From Buxus sempervirens (Eukaryota; Streptophyta; Magnoliopsida; Buxales; Buxaceae), in assembly GCA_947561395.2 (NCBI GenBank), contig OX387184.1, forward strand, positions 43,328,766-43,392,765: DNA of 64,000 bases, given 5' to 3'. Under the pieces are notes generated by a model. It was given only the letters and a program-made list of their open reading frames with translations. It searched no databases and was not told where the DNA came from. This document shows positions 13,054-22,350 of the stretch, piece after piece; positions within the stretch are counted from its first letter, which is position 1; each line of letters starts with the position of its first letter. A program made the translations under genes and the position numbers.

Positions 13054-13794
13054 GATCATTCTGATTGGGAAATGAAGAGAGGCCATCTTTGACTCTCCTT
13101 TAGACTGTAAATCCTTCCAAATACCTTAAATTCTCTCATAGTTAGACAATTTTGAGCCTTAAAATTCTTTCAACCCAGTTCAAGTGTTCTACACACCAAA
13201 TAGGGCATTCCTGGAAAAGCAAAAAAGAAACAGGGCATTCTTGCCCAGAAAAACTTCAAAAAAGAGAAGAAAATGCAATAGAAAAAGAAAAAGAAAGAAA
13301 AAAGAAGAGAAAGAAAAAATGGGGAAATGTTTACCCAACAAAAACAGAGATACAAATAAGCTAGGATGTAAGTCCCACCAGCAATAAAAGTAGCACACTT
13401 TGCAAACCCAAATAAATAAGCCTTTTTTGAGCCACTTATCCTTTCTTTCATGACAAAGACCAAGCCTACGTTTCGTCCTATCTCTAAGACCTCTCGGATC
13501 CCAAAAGGAATGATCAGGGCAAACAGTGAGTCTACGTTTATCAGCAATGACGGAATTCGGAACCTCCCAGAAAGGCTGAATATAGCGAAAACCCGAAAAA
13601 AGGGCGTTGTGTGGTCAGTCACCCAAAAAAAAAAAAAAAAAAGAAGAACTGGTCGCATCTGGATTGAGCAGAGCAAGGTACAAAAAGAACAGTGACAGTG
13701 GTAGACAGTAAGATGAGAAAGAGTGGATAGATTTGAGGGGTCCAGACCAGCAGGTTGCGCCCTAGTCAAAAATTTCACAGTGGCCTATGATGAC
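13054..13794 (+). other. Tat-1 3' untranslated region, first piece
   Basis: The region is non-coding, with A- and purine-rich stretches (about 13260-13325 and an A run at 13627-13642). It ends at the TSD ATGAC in front of LTR B2. A 202-codon minus-strand ORF here follows the purine bias and shows no recognisable domain. Long, repeat-prone 3' UTRs are usual in Tat/Ogre elements. Confidence 0.7.
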
Positions 13795-14364
13795 TGTAAG
13801 CACCCAAATTTTGATCAAACCAAATAAAAGAGAAAAAATGTGATAAAAGACAGCAGAAAAGTCAAACCCTGAGGGATTAAAAATTGACCTTTTGATCAAG
13901 AGAAAATTGGCCACCTTGCTTTACCTCAATGGATAGAGAATCTCGACGCGGTTCCAACGCAACTGAGTTTGCTGGAATCGGAGTCCAGATAAGGGTTCGG
14001 TGGGCCGGTCAAACTTGAGGATGAACCGAAAGTTGACTTTTCCTCGAACCCCGTGCCAAGTGCTTAGCCCTATGTCATTGGATAGAGGGCTCCAATACGA
14101 GTCTAACGCAATTGAGTTTGCTCAAATCGGAGTTCGGATGGGGGAGATATGAGCTGTCGAAGTTTCCGAGCAGCAAAACTAGAAACTGCACACGTGGCGC
14201 AGGAACTGCCCGCGTGGCAGCCAACGCAACAAAATATCTCGGGGACTAAATCTTAATATCCAAAATTCGTACGGGGCAATCCGTAGATATCCAAAAGTGT
14301 CAAATCGGTCAAATCGATCGAATCGGTCAAGTCAAGGGGCATATCTGTAATTTTTTGATTTGTA

Positions 14365-14605
14365 TCCGGTCACATATACCGGATACACATAGATTTGTGT
14401 GTATCCGGACCCCAAGGCCGGATACAAGAAGAGTTTTGCGCGAGATTCGCGCCGATCGCCCGACAAATTCGCGGCGGCATTTAATTTTCAAATGATTATG
14501 TTTTGTATTCGGTATTGAAGACCGGATACAAAGGAGTACCTGTGTATCGAGCCTTCAAGGCCGGATAAAGAGAGGCCTTAGTGTATCCGGCCTGAGTTGC
14601 CGGAT
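14365..14605. repeat. Cluster of TATCCGG...CCGGATA inverted repeats upstream of TATA in B2
   Basis: At least four paired units (such as TATCCGG...GCCGGATACA) fill the stretch before the TATA box. The second cluster at 15432-15585 repeats the same core together with CCGGCTACAC. Position matches the CCCGTA cluster of B1, but the core sequence differs. Confidence 0.6.
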
Positions 14606-14618
14606 ACATTAAGTTGTC

Positions 14619-14627
14619 TATAAATAG
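14619..14627 (+). promoter_or_regulatory. TATA box of LTR B2
   Basis: TATAAATAG in GTCTATAAATAGAGAAC. It is 292 bp upstream of a donor-like GTAAAC, matching the spacing in the other B copies. Confidence 0.7.
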
Positions 14628-16633
14628 AGAACAACAGCTCATTTCCGGGGGTTGGCATTATTTTTGCTGTTTCCACCTCTTCTCCTCCACCCTTCCTGGT
14701 ATGAAACCAACCACTCTCAACACTCTTTGCTCCCTAAGCCCTCCAAGCACCACCTAGCACCCATCTAACCCCTTCCTAGTCTCTTCTTCCTCACTTGAAC
14801 TTGGAAAGAGAACCAAGGTTGGTGTTTTGGTGTCCAAGAGGAGGAGCTCCAGCTGCTTCCACCACTCGAAGGAGGCTCAACACATCTCCCATAAGGGTTT
14901 AGACCCCAAGGTAAACCCTTCCCATGTATTAGGTTCAACATATATTGAAATGAGCACCTTTTGAGCATGATGTAATATTTTCTGTCCAAGCATGTTTTAC
15001 ATGGCCTGTCTTTGTTACTTTGTTTGCATGGGGGAGCATGTTCCCCCACTTTGATCATCCATCTAATGTACCCCATGTTAAACCCCCCTTCTCATCCTTT
15101 CTTTGCTGTTTTGTTGGTTAGTTAGTATGCTCACGATCTTGACTCACTACCATGAGACATGTCTAGATGGTGGGATAGGTTCTCGCATGCTTGAAGGGCC
15201 ATGAGCCTTTCTCCTGTTTTTTATTAACTTGCTAACTCGATGGTTTCAACATGCATGCTCCCCTACCCCATGATTCATTGCTTTAAAAACCCCAAAGGAG
15301 ATCGGGAGATGAGGGGATTCCTCATCTCCAGAACCAACGTGGGCTCACACAGGAGCCCACATGATCACTGGAACATCCCAAGAGGCATAAAAACCCAACC
15401 CCATTGCCAAAATCCAAAAAAACAGCTTCTATGTGCTGATCCAGCAACTCAGGCCGGATCAACCTAAGCCCATGTGTAGCCGGCAATAGATGCCGGATAC
15501 ACAGAAGCCCATGTGTAGCCGGCAACAGATGCCGGATACACAGAGACCTGTGTGTAACCAGCATCTCAGGTCGGCTACACTGTCAGAAGTCATTTTGAGC
15601 CATTTTCTGATCTTGTGCTATGTTTTGGCTTGTTTGATCAAATCCGGGCGAACCAGTAGGGTTTTCGGGTCACCTGGAAACCCAAGATGAGCCATGGACC
15701 GACCTGGTCCAAATTAATTTCCGGTGGGCCTTCCAACGGGGCCCACCAAGCCCGACCAACCTATTTGTGCTTAAATAAGACAATTAAAAGAGTTGAGTGG
15801 GCCAGACCCTTTGAGGCCCACCAAAGCCCAACCTGGGGCAACATGCATGCTTAGATCTAGGCTTGATTTGGCCGAGACCATGGGCAGGGCCTGTCGGGCC
15901 CACTAAGCCCATCGAACCAACCAAGGTTAGGGTTTCCAAAACCCTAATTCAGGAAGTCTTGGGCTTTCAAGCCCAAGCCCAGGTAAAGTGCCCCAAGCCC
16001 GAGGCCTGGCCCGCTTTGGTATAATTAAATCAAGATAATCAAAATCACTTGGAAACCAACTGTGGGGCCCACTCAAGGGCCCACGAAGCAACCCGGCCCA
16101 CCTTTGCACGAAATCCATTTAAATAATCCAATTTAAACCCTAAAGTAAAATCAATTCATTTGAACCAAAGCCCAAAGGGCCTCTCAAGCTAGACTGAGGC
16201 CCACAAGGGACGCGTGGGCTTAACCAAGCCCACCAAGGGATCCGCAAGCCTTCCAATGGGGCCTGCCCGATCAGACTCAGATCATTCTAAGCTAAGAAGA
16301 TAAAATCAAGTAAAGGGACCCACACCACTTTTGCGGTCCCGTCAGACTTAAACCAAAACTGAATGTTGGATTAGGCATCGGGTGAGTGAGAGACCAACTG
16401 AGTTGATTCAAAACTAGGGAAACTTATGGGACCCGTCACTTGACGGGGTGGACTAGGGTGTCTACGGACTTCCCCAGACCGCAATCGAGAACCTACTTAG
16501 AATCTCAAGCCGCAGACCAAGCCTTAATAGAAAATCTAGGCACCCAGGTGTCCGCCTGCACCCCATCAAGTGGTGGCGACTCCAAATTCCCATTTTTACC
16601 CAGTGCGACCCGGAAACAGGTGCGCACAATGAC

Positions 16634-17290
16634 AATACTACGGAAAATACCAAGCGCTCCAAGTCCTGTTTGGCCTTGGAAAAATTCTTTGATATTGCAA
16701 ACACAGGCACACACTGACACACCTGTTTTCTCTATAATTGTCCTGCTTAACTGTTTTGAGCCCCGCATTGAACTACTAACCTAAGTTGATAATCTCTTAA
16801 CCTTGGCAAAAGCCGCTTCTGGCAGCAATGGGCAAAAGGGCTCAGAGCAAGAAGAGAATAAGAGAAGTGTTTTGCATTCCCCCAGCTATTCCACGACTAA
16901 CTTGTTGTCTTTTCCTACCTGCACAGGTACGGCGGAAGTGGGAGGATGGACGCCTTCTCCAAAATCCCCAGTGGAGTTCCTTCAGTAAACGGAGAATAAT
17001 ACCCTCCAAAATCCCCAGTGGAAGGCCTTTAGCAAGCAAAGGATGACACCATTTTGTCCTCAGCAGAGTCCTCTCCAACAATGAGAAAGGGACACCTGAT
17101 GATGTAGACTTCCTAAGCCTCACCCAGTCTGAAGAGGCCGGCTTTGCGAAGGAGAGCGGAAAGAAGACAAAACAAGCTCGGGTCAATCCCTGGTGAAGCC
17201 TCTCGCGCTCAACAAAAGCACAGACGAGCATAAGGAACTCACGCCAAAGCAGAAGGAAAAGGCTTTACAAAGAAATAATGACAGCGTGAG
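16634..17290 (+). other. Tat-1 3' untranslated region, second piece
   Basis: This continues the Tat-1 UTR after the ATGAC duplication. It contains two near-identical segments with AAAATCCCCAGTGGA (about 16957 and 17011). A related CCCCAGTGGAG occurs again at 28480 after element C, so a short direct repeat spanned the C insertion site. No ORF is supported. Confidence 0.65.
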
Positions 17291-17693
17291 GAATCTGTAG
17301 ACACCCCAAATTGCACTGCCAAATGAGAAAATAATAAAAACATGTAATTAGAGCTTAAAACAGGTCAAAAAGGCCTAAAAATAGAATGAACAAGCTTCGC
17401 CCGTATTGACTTCACGGGCCGGTCTCGCCCGCAAAATATCTACGGGCAGGCGCGCCCGTAGTACTAATACGGTCACCATTGGACCGTAAATCATTTACGG
17501 GCATTAAAGACACGTGCAAGTTTTGTCCTCCTCTCGATTTCCGAGCTTTATTTGAAGTCCAATATATCTTTAAACGAGCGAATTAAGTATTTTATTCGCT
17601 GAAGCCACTATGGATGGGCATTATCTCTATATTTCTCTCTATCCTGAGGATCAGGCTATATCTCCTTGGACCAACCATGCCCCTGGGTGTGTC

Positions 17694-17702
17694 TATAAAT
17701 AG
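17694..17702 (+). promoter_or_regulatory. TATA box of element C
   Basis: TATAAATAG in GTCTATAAATAGAGGCTC. The 3' LTR repeats it at 27049-27057. The putative splice donor GTAAGT lies 115 bp downstream. Confidence 0.7.
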
Positions 17703-17876
17703 AGGCTCATTCCTCTAGCTTAAGGCCACGAAATTTTGAAGTCAAGGAATTCTAAGAAGCTACAAGAGAAGAGAAAGGAATCCCTGCTGCTCTGCCTGCT
17801 CAATCCAGGTAAGTCCCCTATCCCTTTTTATTTTGTCTTCAATTCTAGATGTAATAGGATCATCTCTATTGCTGTA

Positions 17877-18175
17877 GAATAAGGCCACATCTGTTTTTGT
17901 ATTCCTAAACTTGTCTCTAAGTACCTCAAGGGTCTCTCTAGCCGTAAAACGTGAAGAGAGAACTAGGGGAAAGGGGAACAGGTGGATCCCTAGAATAGAA
18001 CCCCATATCTATTTTTTTCTTTTTTTTTTATAGAATAAGGCCTGTGATTGTGTTTGTGTAACCAAACCTATCTCTAAGTACCTCAAGAGTCTCTCTAGCC
18101 GTAAAACGTGAAGCGAGAACTAGGGGAAAAAGAGAACAGGTGGATCCGTAGGGTAGACCCCCATGTGCTCTAATT
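17877..18175 (+). repeat. Internal tandem duplication in the element C LTR
   Basis: Two imperfect copies of about 150 bp share GAATAAGGCC, TCTCTAAGTACCTCAAG, CTCTCTAGCCGTAAAACGTG and GAACAGGTGGATCC. The pair is kept in the 3' LTR (about 27234-27530), so it predates the insertion of this copy. Confidence 0.8.
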
Positions 18176-19108
18176 TATGAGATATGGCTGTTTTAAATAT
18201 CCTGATCATGTTTTAATGCTTTTTATGATATATCTGAATGAATAACATGAATCTATGATGTTTATAGCATGAGATCCATTCTTTTTGATAAAATTTGGAT
18301 TTTTCACACTTTTGCACCTACAGCACTGTTTTCGTGATTTTTGTGATTTTGGGCTAAGATCTTGGATTTATCATGATCAATATGGTAGATCTAAATCCAG
18401 AAGCCTGAAAATAAATTCTAGGGTTTCATGATGTGGTTTTTTAAATTATTTTCATTATTGAGGGAAGACCCTACGGTCTCAGTTCTCCCCTTTTGGTGTT
18501 CTTCATCAACGTGAGTATTTTTGGTTTTTATTTTCTGATTTAATGTGAAATTTGGGCTTTATCTATGTCCTGGACTATTCAAGTTCAATTTTGAAATATT
18601 TTATAAAAATCATATTTTTCTAGATTTCTAGAATTTTGACTTGAAACCAGATTTTTGGATTTTTCACTTTAAATTGATTTTATTTGATTTTATCTCAATT
18701 TTATTTTGATCATGAAACCCTAGGAATGGTATGATCATATTTGATAGTTCTGGATCAATCAGACTATTCATATGAAAAAACCATATATTTTTGCCTTTTT
18801 TGTGATTTTGTGTGAATTTTATAGCAAGCTTTTTTCCTTTATTTTTAACATGAACAATGCCTGGCAACCACCTTGTGTGGATGAATAGGGGTGCCTAACA
18901 CCTTCCCCTGTTCATAACTTAATCCCCTTACCCATCTCTGGTTGTTTTTTTTAGGAGGGATATTTTGCCCTAAAATTGCCTTTTGTGCTTATTTAATATT
19001 TTGGTGTCCATTCACACCTAAATTGAATGGTGGCGACTCTTTGTTTATTTAATCCCGTGTGATGATTGAGGAAATCATTAAGATTGATTTTTTCCCATGT
19101 CTCACAAC

Positions 19109-19127
19109 TGGCGACTCTGCTGGGGAC
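19109..19127 (+). promoter_or_regulatory. Primer-binding site of element C (tRNA-Arg-like)
   Basis: TGGCGACTCTGCTGGGGAC begins two bases after the LTR end. It would pair with a tRNA 3' end reading ...GAGTCGCCA; from memory this is the tRNA-Arg-type site reported for Ogre elements. Position and the leading TGG support a primer site regardless of which tRNA it is. Confidence 0.8.
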
Positions 19128-20624
19128 TTGTGGATTTGAGCCTTTTGGTGTTTGTTCATGTTTTTGATTTTTTTGATTTGCTTGCTATTTGGTGTTCTTA
19201 AGCATGGTGAGTATATTTTAAATCTGATTTATTGCTTAAGAATTCATAGGGGTAGAAACATGCTTAATTTTGATTTATAGGATTGTTTCTACAAACATGC
19301 GTAGGGGAGGTCCGTTTTGATGAACTATGCTTATTTCTTGCTATATTTTTATGATAGCATGTTTTAATTTTCAGCATGATCTCCATGATGATTTTGGGTG
19401 TATAACATGATCATATGTTTGCATGATTAGATGATTTTTTTTATGAGCATGTTTTGGGTGCTATAGGATTGCTTTATTTACTTGCTTTCCTATTATGCCT
19501 TGGTTTGTTTATGCATGGCTGCGAAAAGAGTGGCAAGGGTTTGGGACGTTGTGAATGTAACCTATTTTTACAATGCACTGTGCACCTTTTACTTTTACAC
19601 AGCCTACCCTTAACCTATAGGAAGTTGAACCCGAATGTATGTAGCTTGGCGCAACGAGGTCGATACTTCGGAAAGCGAAAGTGAAAACATTCACCTTAGA
19701 ACTTTGGGCTAATGATGTGATGATAACGTGGATCTGGGATTCTGGTCATCACTAGGCTTGAGTGCTAAGTTGCAATTAAGCCAAAACCCAAAACCCCTAG
19801 GCTTGAAGGTGAAGTTACACGTTTTTGGCTAAATTACACAATTACGTAGGAATATGGGGTTGTATGATTGTGGGAAGGCCGTGTGCATGGCTTACAAACC
19901 AGGGCATAATGCGGATGCCATATTGAAGGTAAACAAGGTAACAAGGTAATCCTATTGTTTTGCATTATTTTCATGTCATAGGGGTGTCATGGTACCCATT
20001 GGTTCGGGATAAAATTGGTCCCAAAATTTACATGTTTTTAAAATTGGTGCAGCTCATAGGAAGAGTCTCTAACTCTGTTTAGAATCAATCCTACCCCATG
20101 TTCATACAAGAGGCAACAAAAGGGTACCAAATTCTTGAGTATGGTGTCAATTTGGAGGGTGCATGTGCCTTCCTAAGCATGTGTTTTAGCAAAAAGGCCA
20201 AGGTCCACTTTGGGACAGTTTAGAAGCTCTGCAATGGGTGAACCGTACGTTTGGATAAACAATGAAAGTGACCAAACCATGTAAAAACTGAGAAAAATAT
20301 AACAAAGTTCCGTAAAACCGCATTTAGTACACGGGCTGGGCTTGCCCGTATTAGTTATACGGGCTAGGCTCGCCCGTGGATTGCATACGGTCACGGCAGG
20401 CTCATAATTTGAATACGGGCAGGGCTGGACCGTAATGTGTATACGGTTTTCTCGGAATATTCAACTTTAATCAGTTTTTCCCACTAAAATATTCTTTTAA
20501 CCTTTAAATAATGATAAAGGGGAACAAGTTTGAATAAAATGCTTCAAAAAAAAAAAACAAAAAAAAAAAAAACAAACAAACAAACAAAATAATTAAAAGA
20601 AAAAATGTGAGAGAAAGGTTCCTT
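19128..20624 (+). other. Element C leader, non-coding
   Basis: This stretch lies between primer site and repeat array and contains no supported ORF. At 20318-20450 it has a cluster of CCCGTA/TACGGG inverted repeats like that in the LTR. An A-rich tract (about 20545-20610) borders the array. The leader and array fall within a possible intron from 17809 to 22297. Confidence 0.6.
20318..20450. repeat. CCCGTA palindrome module in the element C leader
   Basis: Alternating TACGGGC and GCCCGTA words (for example TTGCCCGTATTAGTTATACGGG) form several short hairpins. The same module type occurs in both C LTRs and again at 26197-26300. Confidence 0.6.
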
Positions 20625-22097
20625 GGGCTTCTGAAAGCCTTTGAATTTCAGACTTTTTCAAAACTCTTGGGCCTCTGAAAGCCTTTGAATTTCAGATTTT
20701 TCAAAAAATCCTGGGCCTCTGAAAGCCTTTGAATTTCAGATTTTTCAAAAAAATCTTGGGCCTCTGAAAGCCTTTGAATTTCAGACTTTTTCTCAAAAAA
20801 CCCCGGGCCTCTGAAAGCCTTTGAATTTCAGACTTTTTCTCAAAAAACTCCGGGCCTCTGAAAGCCTTTGAATTTCAGATCTTTTGGGCCTCTGAAAGCC
20901 TTTGAATTTCAGAACTTTTGGGCCTCTGAAAGCCTTTGAATTTCAGACCTTTTTCTTTTAGGCCTCTGAAAGCCTTTGAATTTCAGACCTTTTCTTTTGG
21001 GCCTCTGAAAGCCTTTGAATTTCAGAACTTTTGGGCCTCTGAAAGCCTTTGAATTTCAGACCTTTTCTTTTGGGCCTCTGAAAGCCTTTGAATTTCAGAA
21101 CTTTTGGGCCTCTGAAAGCCTTTGAATTTCAGAACTTTTGGGCCTCTGAAAGCCTTTGAATTTCAGACCTTTTTCTTTTGGGCCTCTGAAAGCCTTTGAA
21201 TTTCAGAACTTTTGGGCCTCTGAAAGCCTTTGAATTTCAGACCTTTTCCTTTTGGGCCTCTGAAAGCCTTTGAATTTCAGACTTTCATCAAAACATCCCT
21301 GGGCCTCTGAAAGCCTTTGAATTTCAGACTTTCATCAAAAATTCCGGGCCTCTGAAAGCCTCTGAATTTCAGACCTTTTCCAAAAACATCCCTGGGCCTC
21401 TGAAAGCCTTTGAATTTCAGACTTTTTCTCAAAAACTCCGGGCCTCTGAAAGCCTTTGAATTTCAGATCTTTTGGGCCTCTGAAAGCCTTTGAATTTCAG
21501 AACTTTTGGGCCTCTGAAAGCCTTTGAATTTCAGACCTTTTTCTTTTGGGCCTCTGAAAGCCTTTGAATTTCAGACCTTTTCTTTTGGGCCTCTGAAAGC
21601 CTTTGAATTTCAGACCTTTTTCTTTTGGGCCTCTGAAAGCCTTTGAATTTCAGACCTTTTCTTTTGGGCCTCTGAAAGCCTTTGAATTTCAGAACTTTTG
21701 GGCCTCTGAAAGCCTTTGAATTTCAGAACTTTTGGGCCTCTGAAAGCCTTTGAATTTCAGAACTTTTGGGCCTCTGAAAGCCTTTGAATTTCAGACCTTT
21801 TTCTTTTGGGCCTCTGAAAGCCTTTGAATTTCAGAACTTTTGGGCCTCTGAAAGCCTTTGAATTTCAGACCTTTTCCTTTTGGGCCTCTGAAAGCCTTTG
21901 AATTTCAGACTTTCATCAAAACATCCCTGGGCCTCTGAAAGCCTTTGAATTTCAGACTTTCATAAAAAATTCCGGGCCTCTGAAAGCCTCTGAATTTCAG
22001 ACCTTTTCCAAAAACATCCCTGGGCCTCTGAAAGCCTTTGAATTTCAGACTTTTTCTCAAAAAACCCCGGGCCTCTGAAAGCCTTTGAATTTCAGAC
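20625..22097 (+). repeat. 37-copy minisatellite with a conserved 28-bp dyad core
   Basis: I count 37 copies of GGCCTCTGAAAGCCTTTG followed by AATTTCAGA, separated by spacers of about 8-18 bp that are T-rich and variable. In every copy the stem words TCTGAAA and TTTCAGA are intact around a 9-base loop; the loop differs in two copies (about 21360 and 21988), and the first copy differs outside the stem. A higher-order repeat of about 627 bp is visible because the loop variant recurs with the same neighbours. A-rich tracts flank both sides. It does not encode protein. Confidence 0.93.
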
Positions 22098-22350
22098 CTT
22101 TCTCTCTTTTGTGGGACCTGTTGGAAGCCCTAGAATATTCCAACAATTCAATTCAAAAAAGAAAAAAAAAAGAAAAAAAAGCAAATAAAAAAAAAAAAAA
22201 AATTCCAAACTCGTGTTCACCCAGCTTGCACATAGGCATACCCAGACATGTGAATGAGATTAAATTGACACTGATATTTTCTCTTTATTTTTGCCAGGTA
22301 CTAACACACTTGCAATCATAGCTCCTGTAACCAGATCAAGAGCTCGAGCC

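Larger units (their letters stand above)
13795..16628 (+). mobile_element. LTR B2: solo LTR of the Tat-1 family
   Basis: It begins TGTAAGCACCC and ends ACAGGTGCGCACA, 2834 bp. It is flanked by a perfect duplication ATGAC (13790-13794 and 16629-16633). It lies in the 3' UTR of Tat-1, a same-family insertion. Inside are CCGGATAC-type palindromes (14365-14605), TATAAATAG at 14619, a donor-like GTAAAC at 14911, a second palindrome cluster (15432-15585) and TGGCGACTC at 16574-16582. The downstream half is rich in GGCCCA/TGGGCC words. Confidence 0.92.
17296..19106 (+). repeat. Element C 5' LTR
   Basis: TGTAGACACCCC to GTCTCACA, 1811 bp. Against the 3' LTR I see two substitutions (near 18111 and 18740) and two indels (2 bp near 17836, 1 bp in the T run near 18010). 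It holds CCCGTA palindromes (17397-17512), TATAAATAG at 17694, a strong donor CAG/GTAAGT at 17809 and TGGCGACTC at 19031-19039, 67 bp before the LTR end. Confidence 0.93.

Noticed and set aside
13170..13778. 202-codon minus-strand ORF as a membrane protein gene
   Set aside because: It is the complement of purine-rich UTR sequence, Phe/Leu/Ser-rich by composition, without domain or homologous frame in related copies.
18664..18867. 67-codon minus-strand ORF repeated at 28022-28225
   Set aside because: It is duplicated only because it lies in both LTRs of element C; AT-rich and without a recognisable family.
19109..19127. tRNA gene fragment
   Set aside because: It matches only a tRNA 3' end complement directly after an LTR, as expected for a primer site, with no tRNA body.
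20625..22097. CRISPR array
   Set aside because: Spacers are only about 8-18 bp, low-complexity and reused, there are no cas genes, and the array sits inside a plant retrotransposon.
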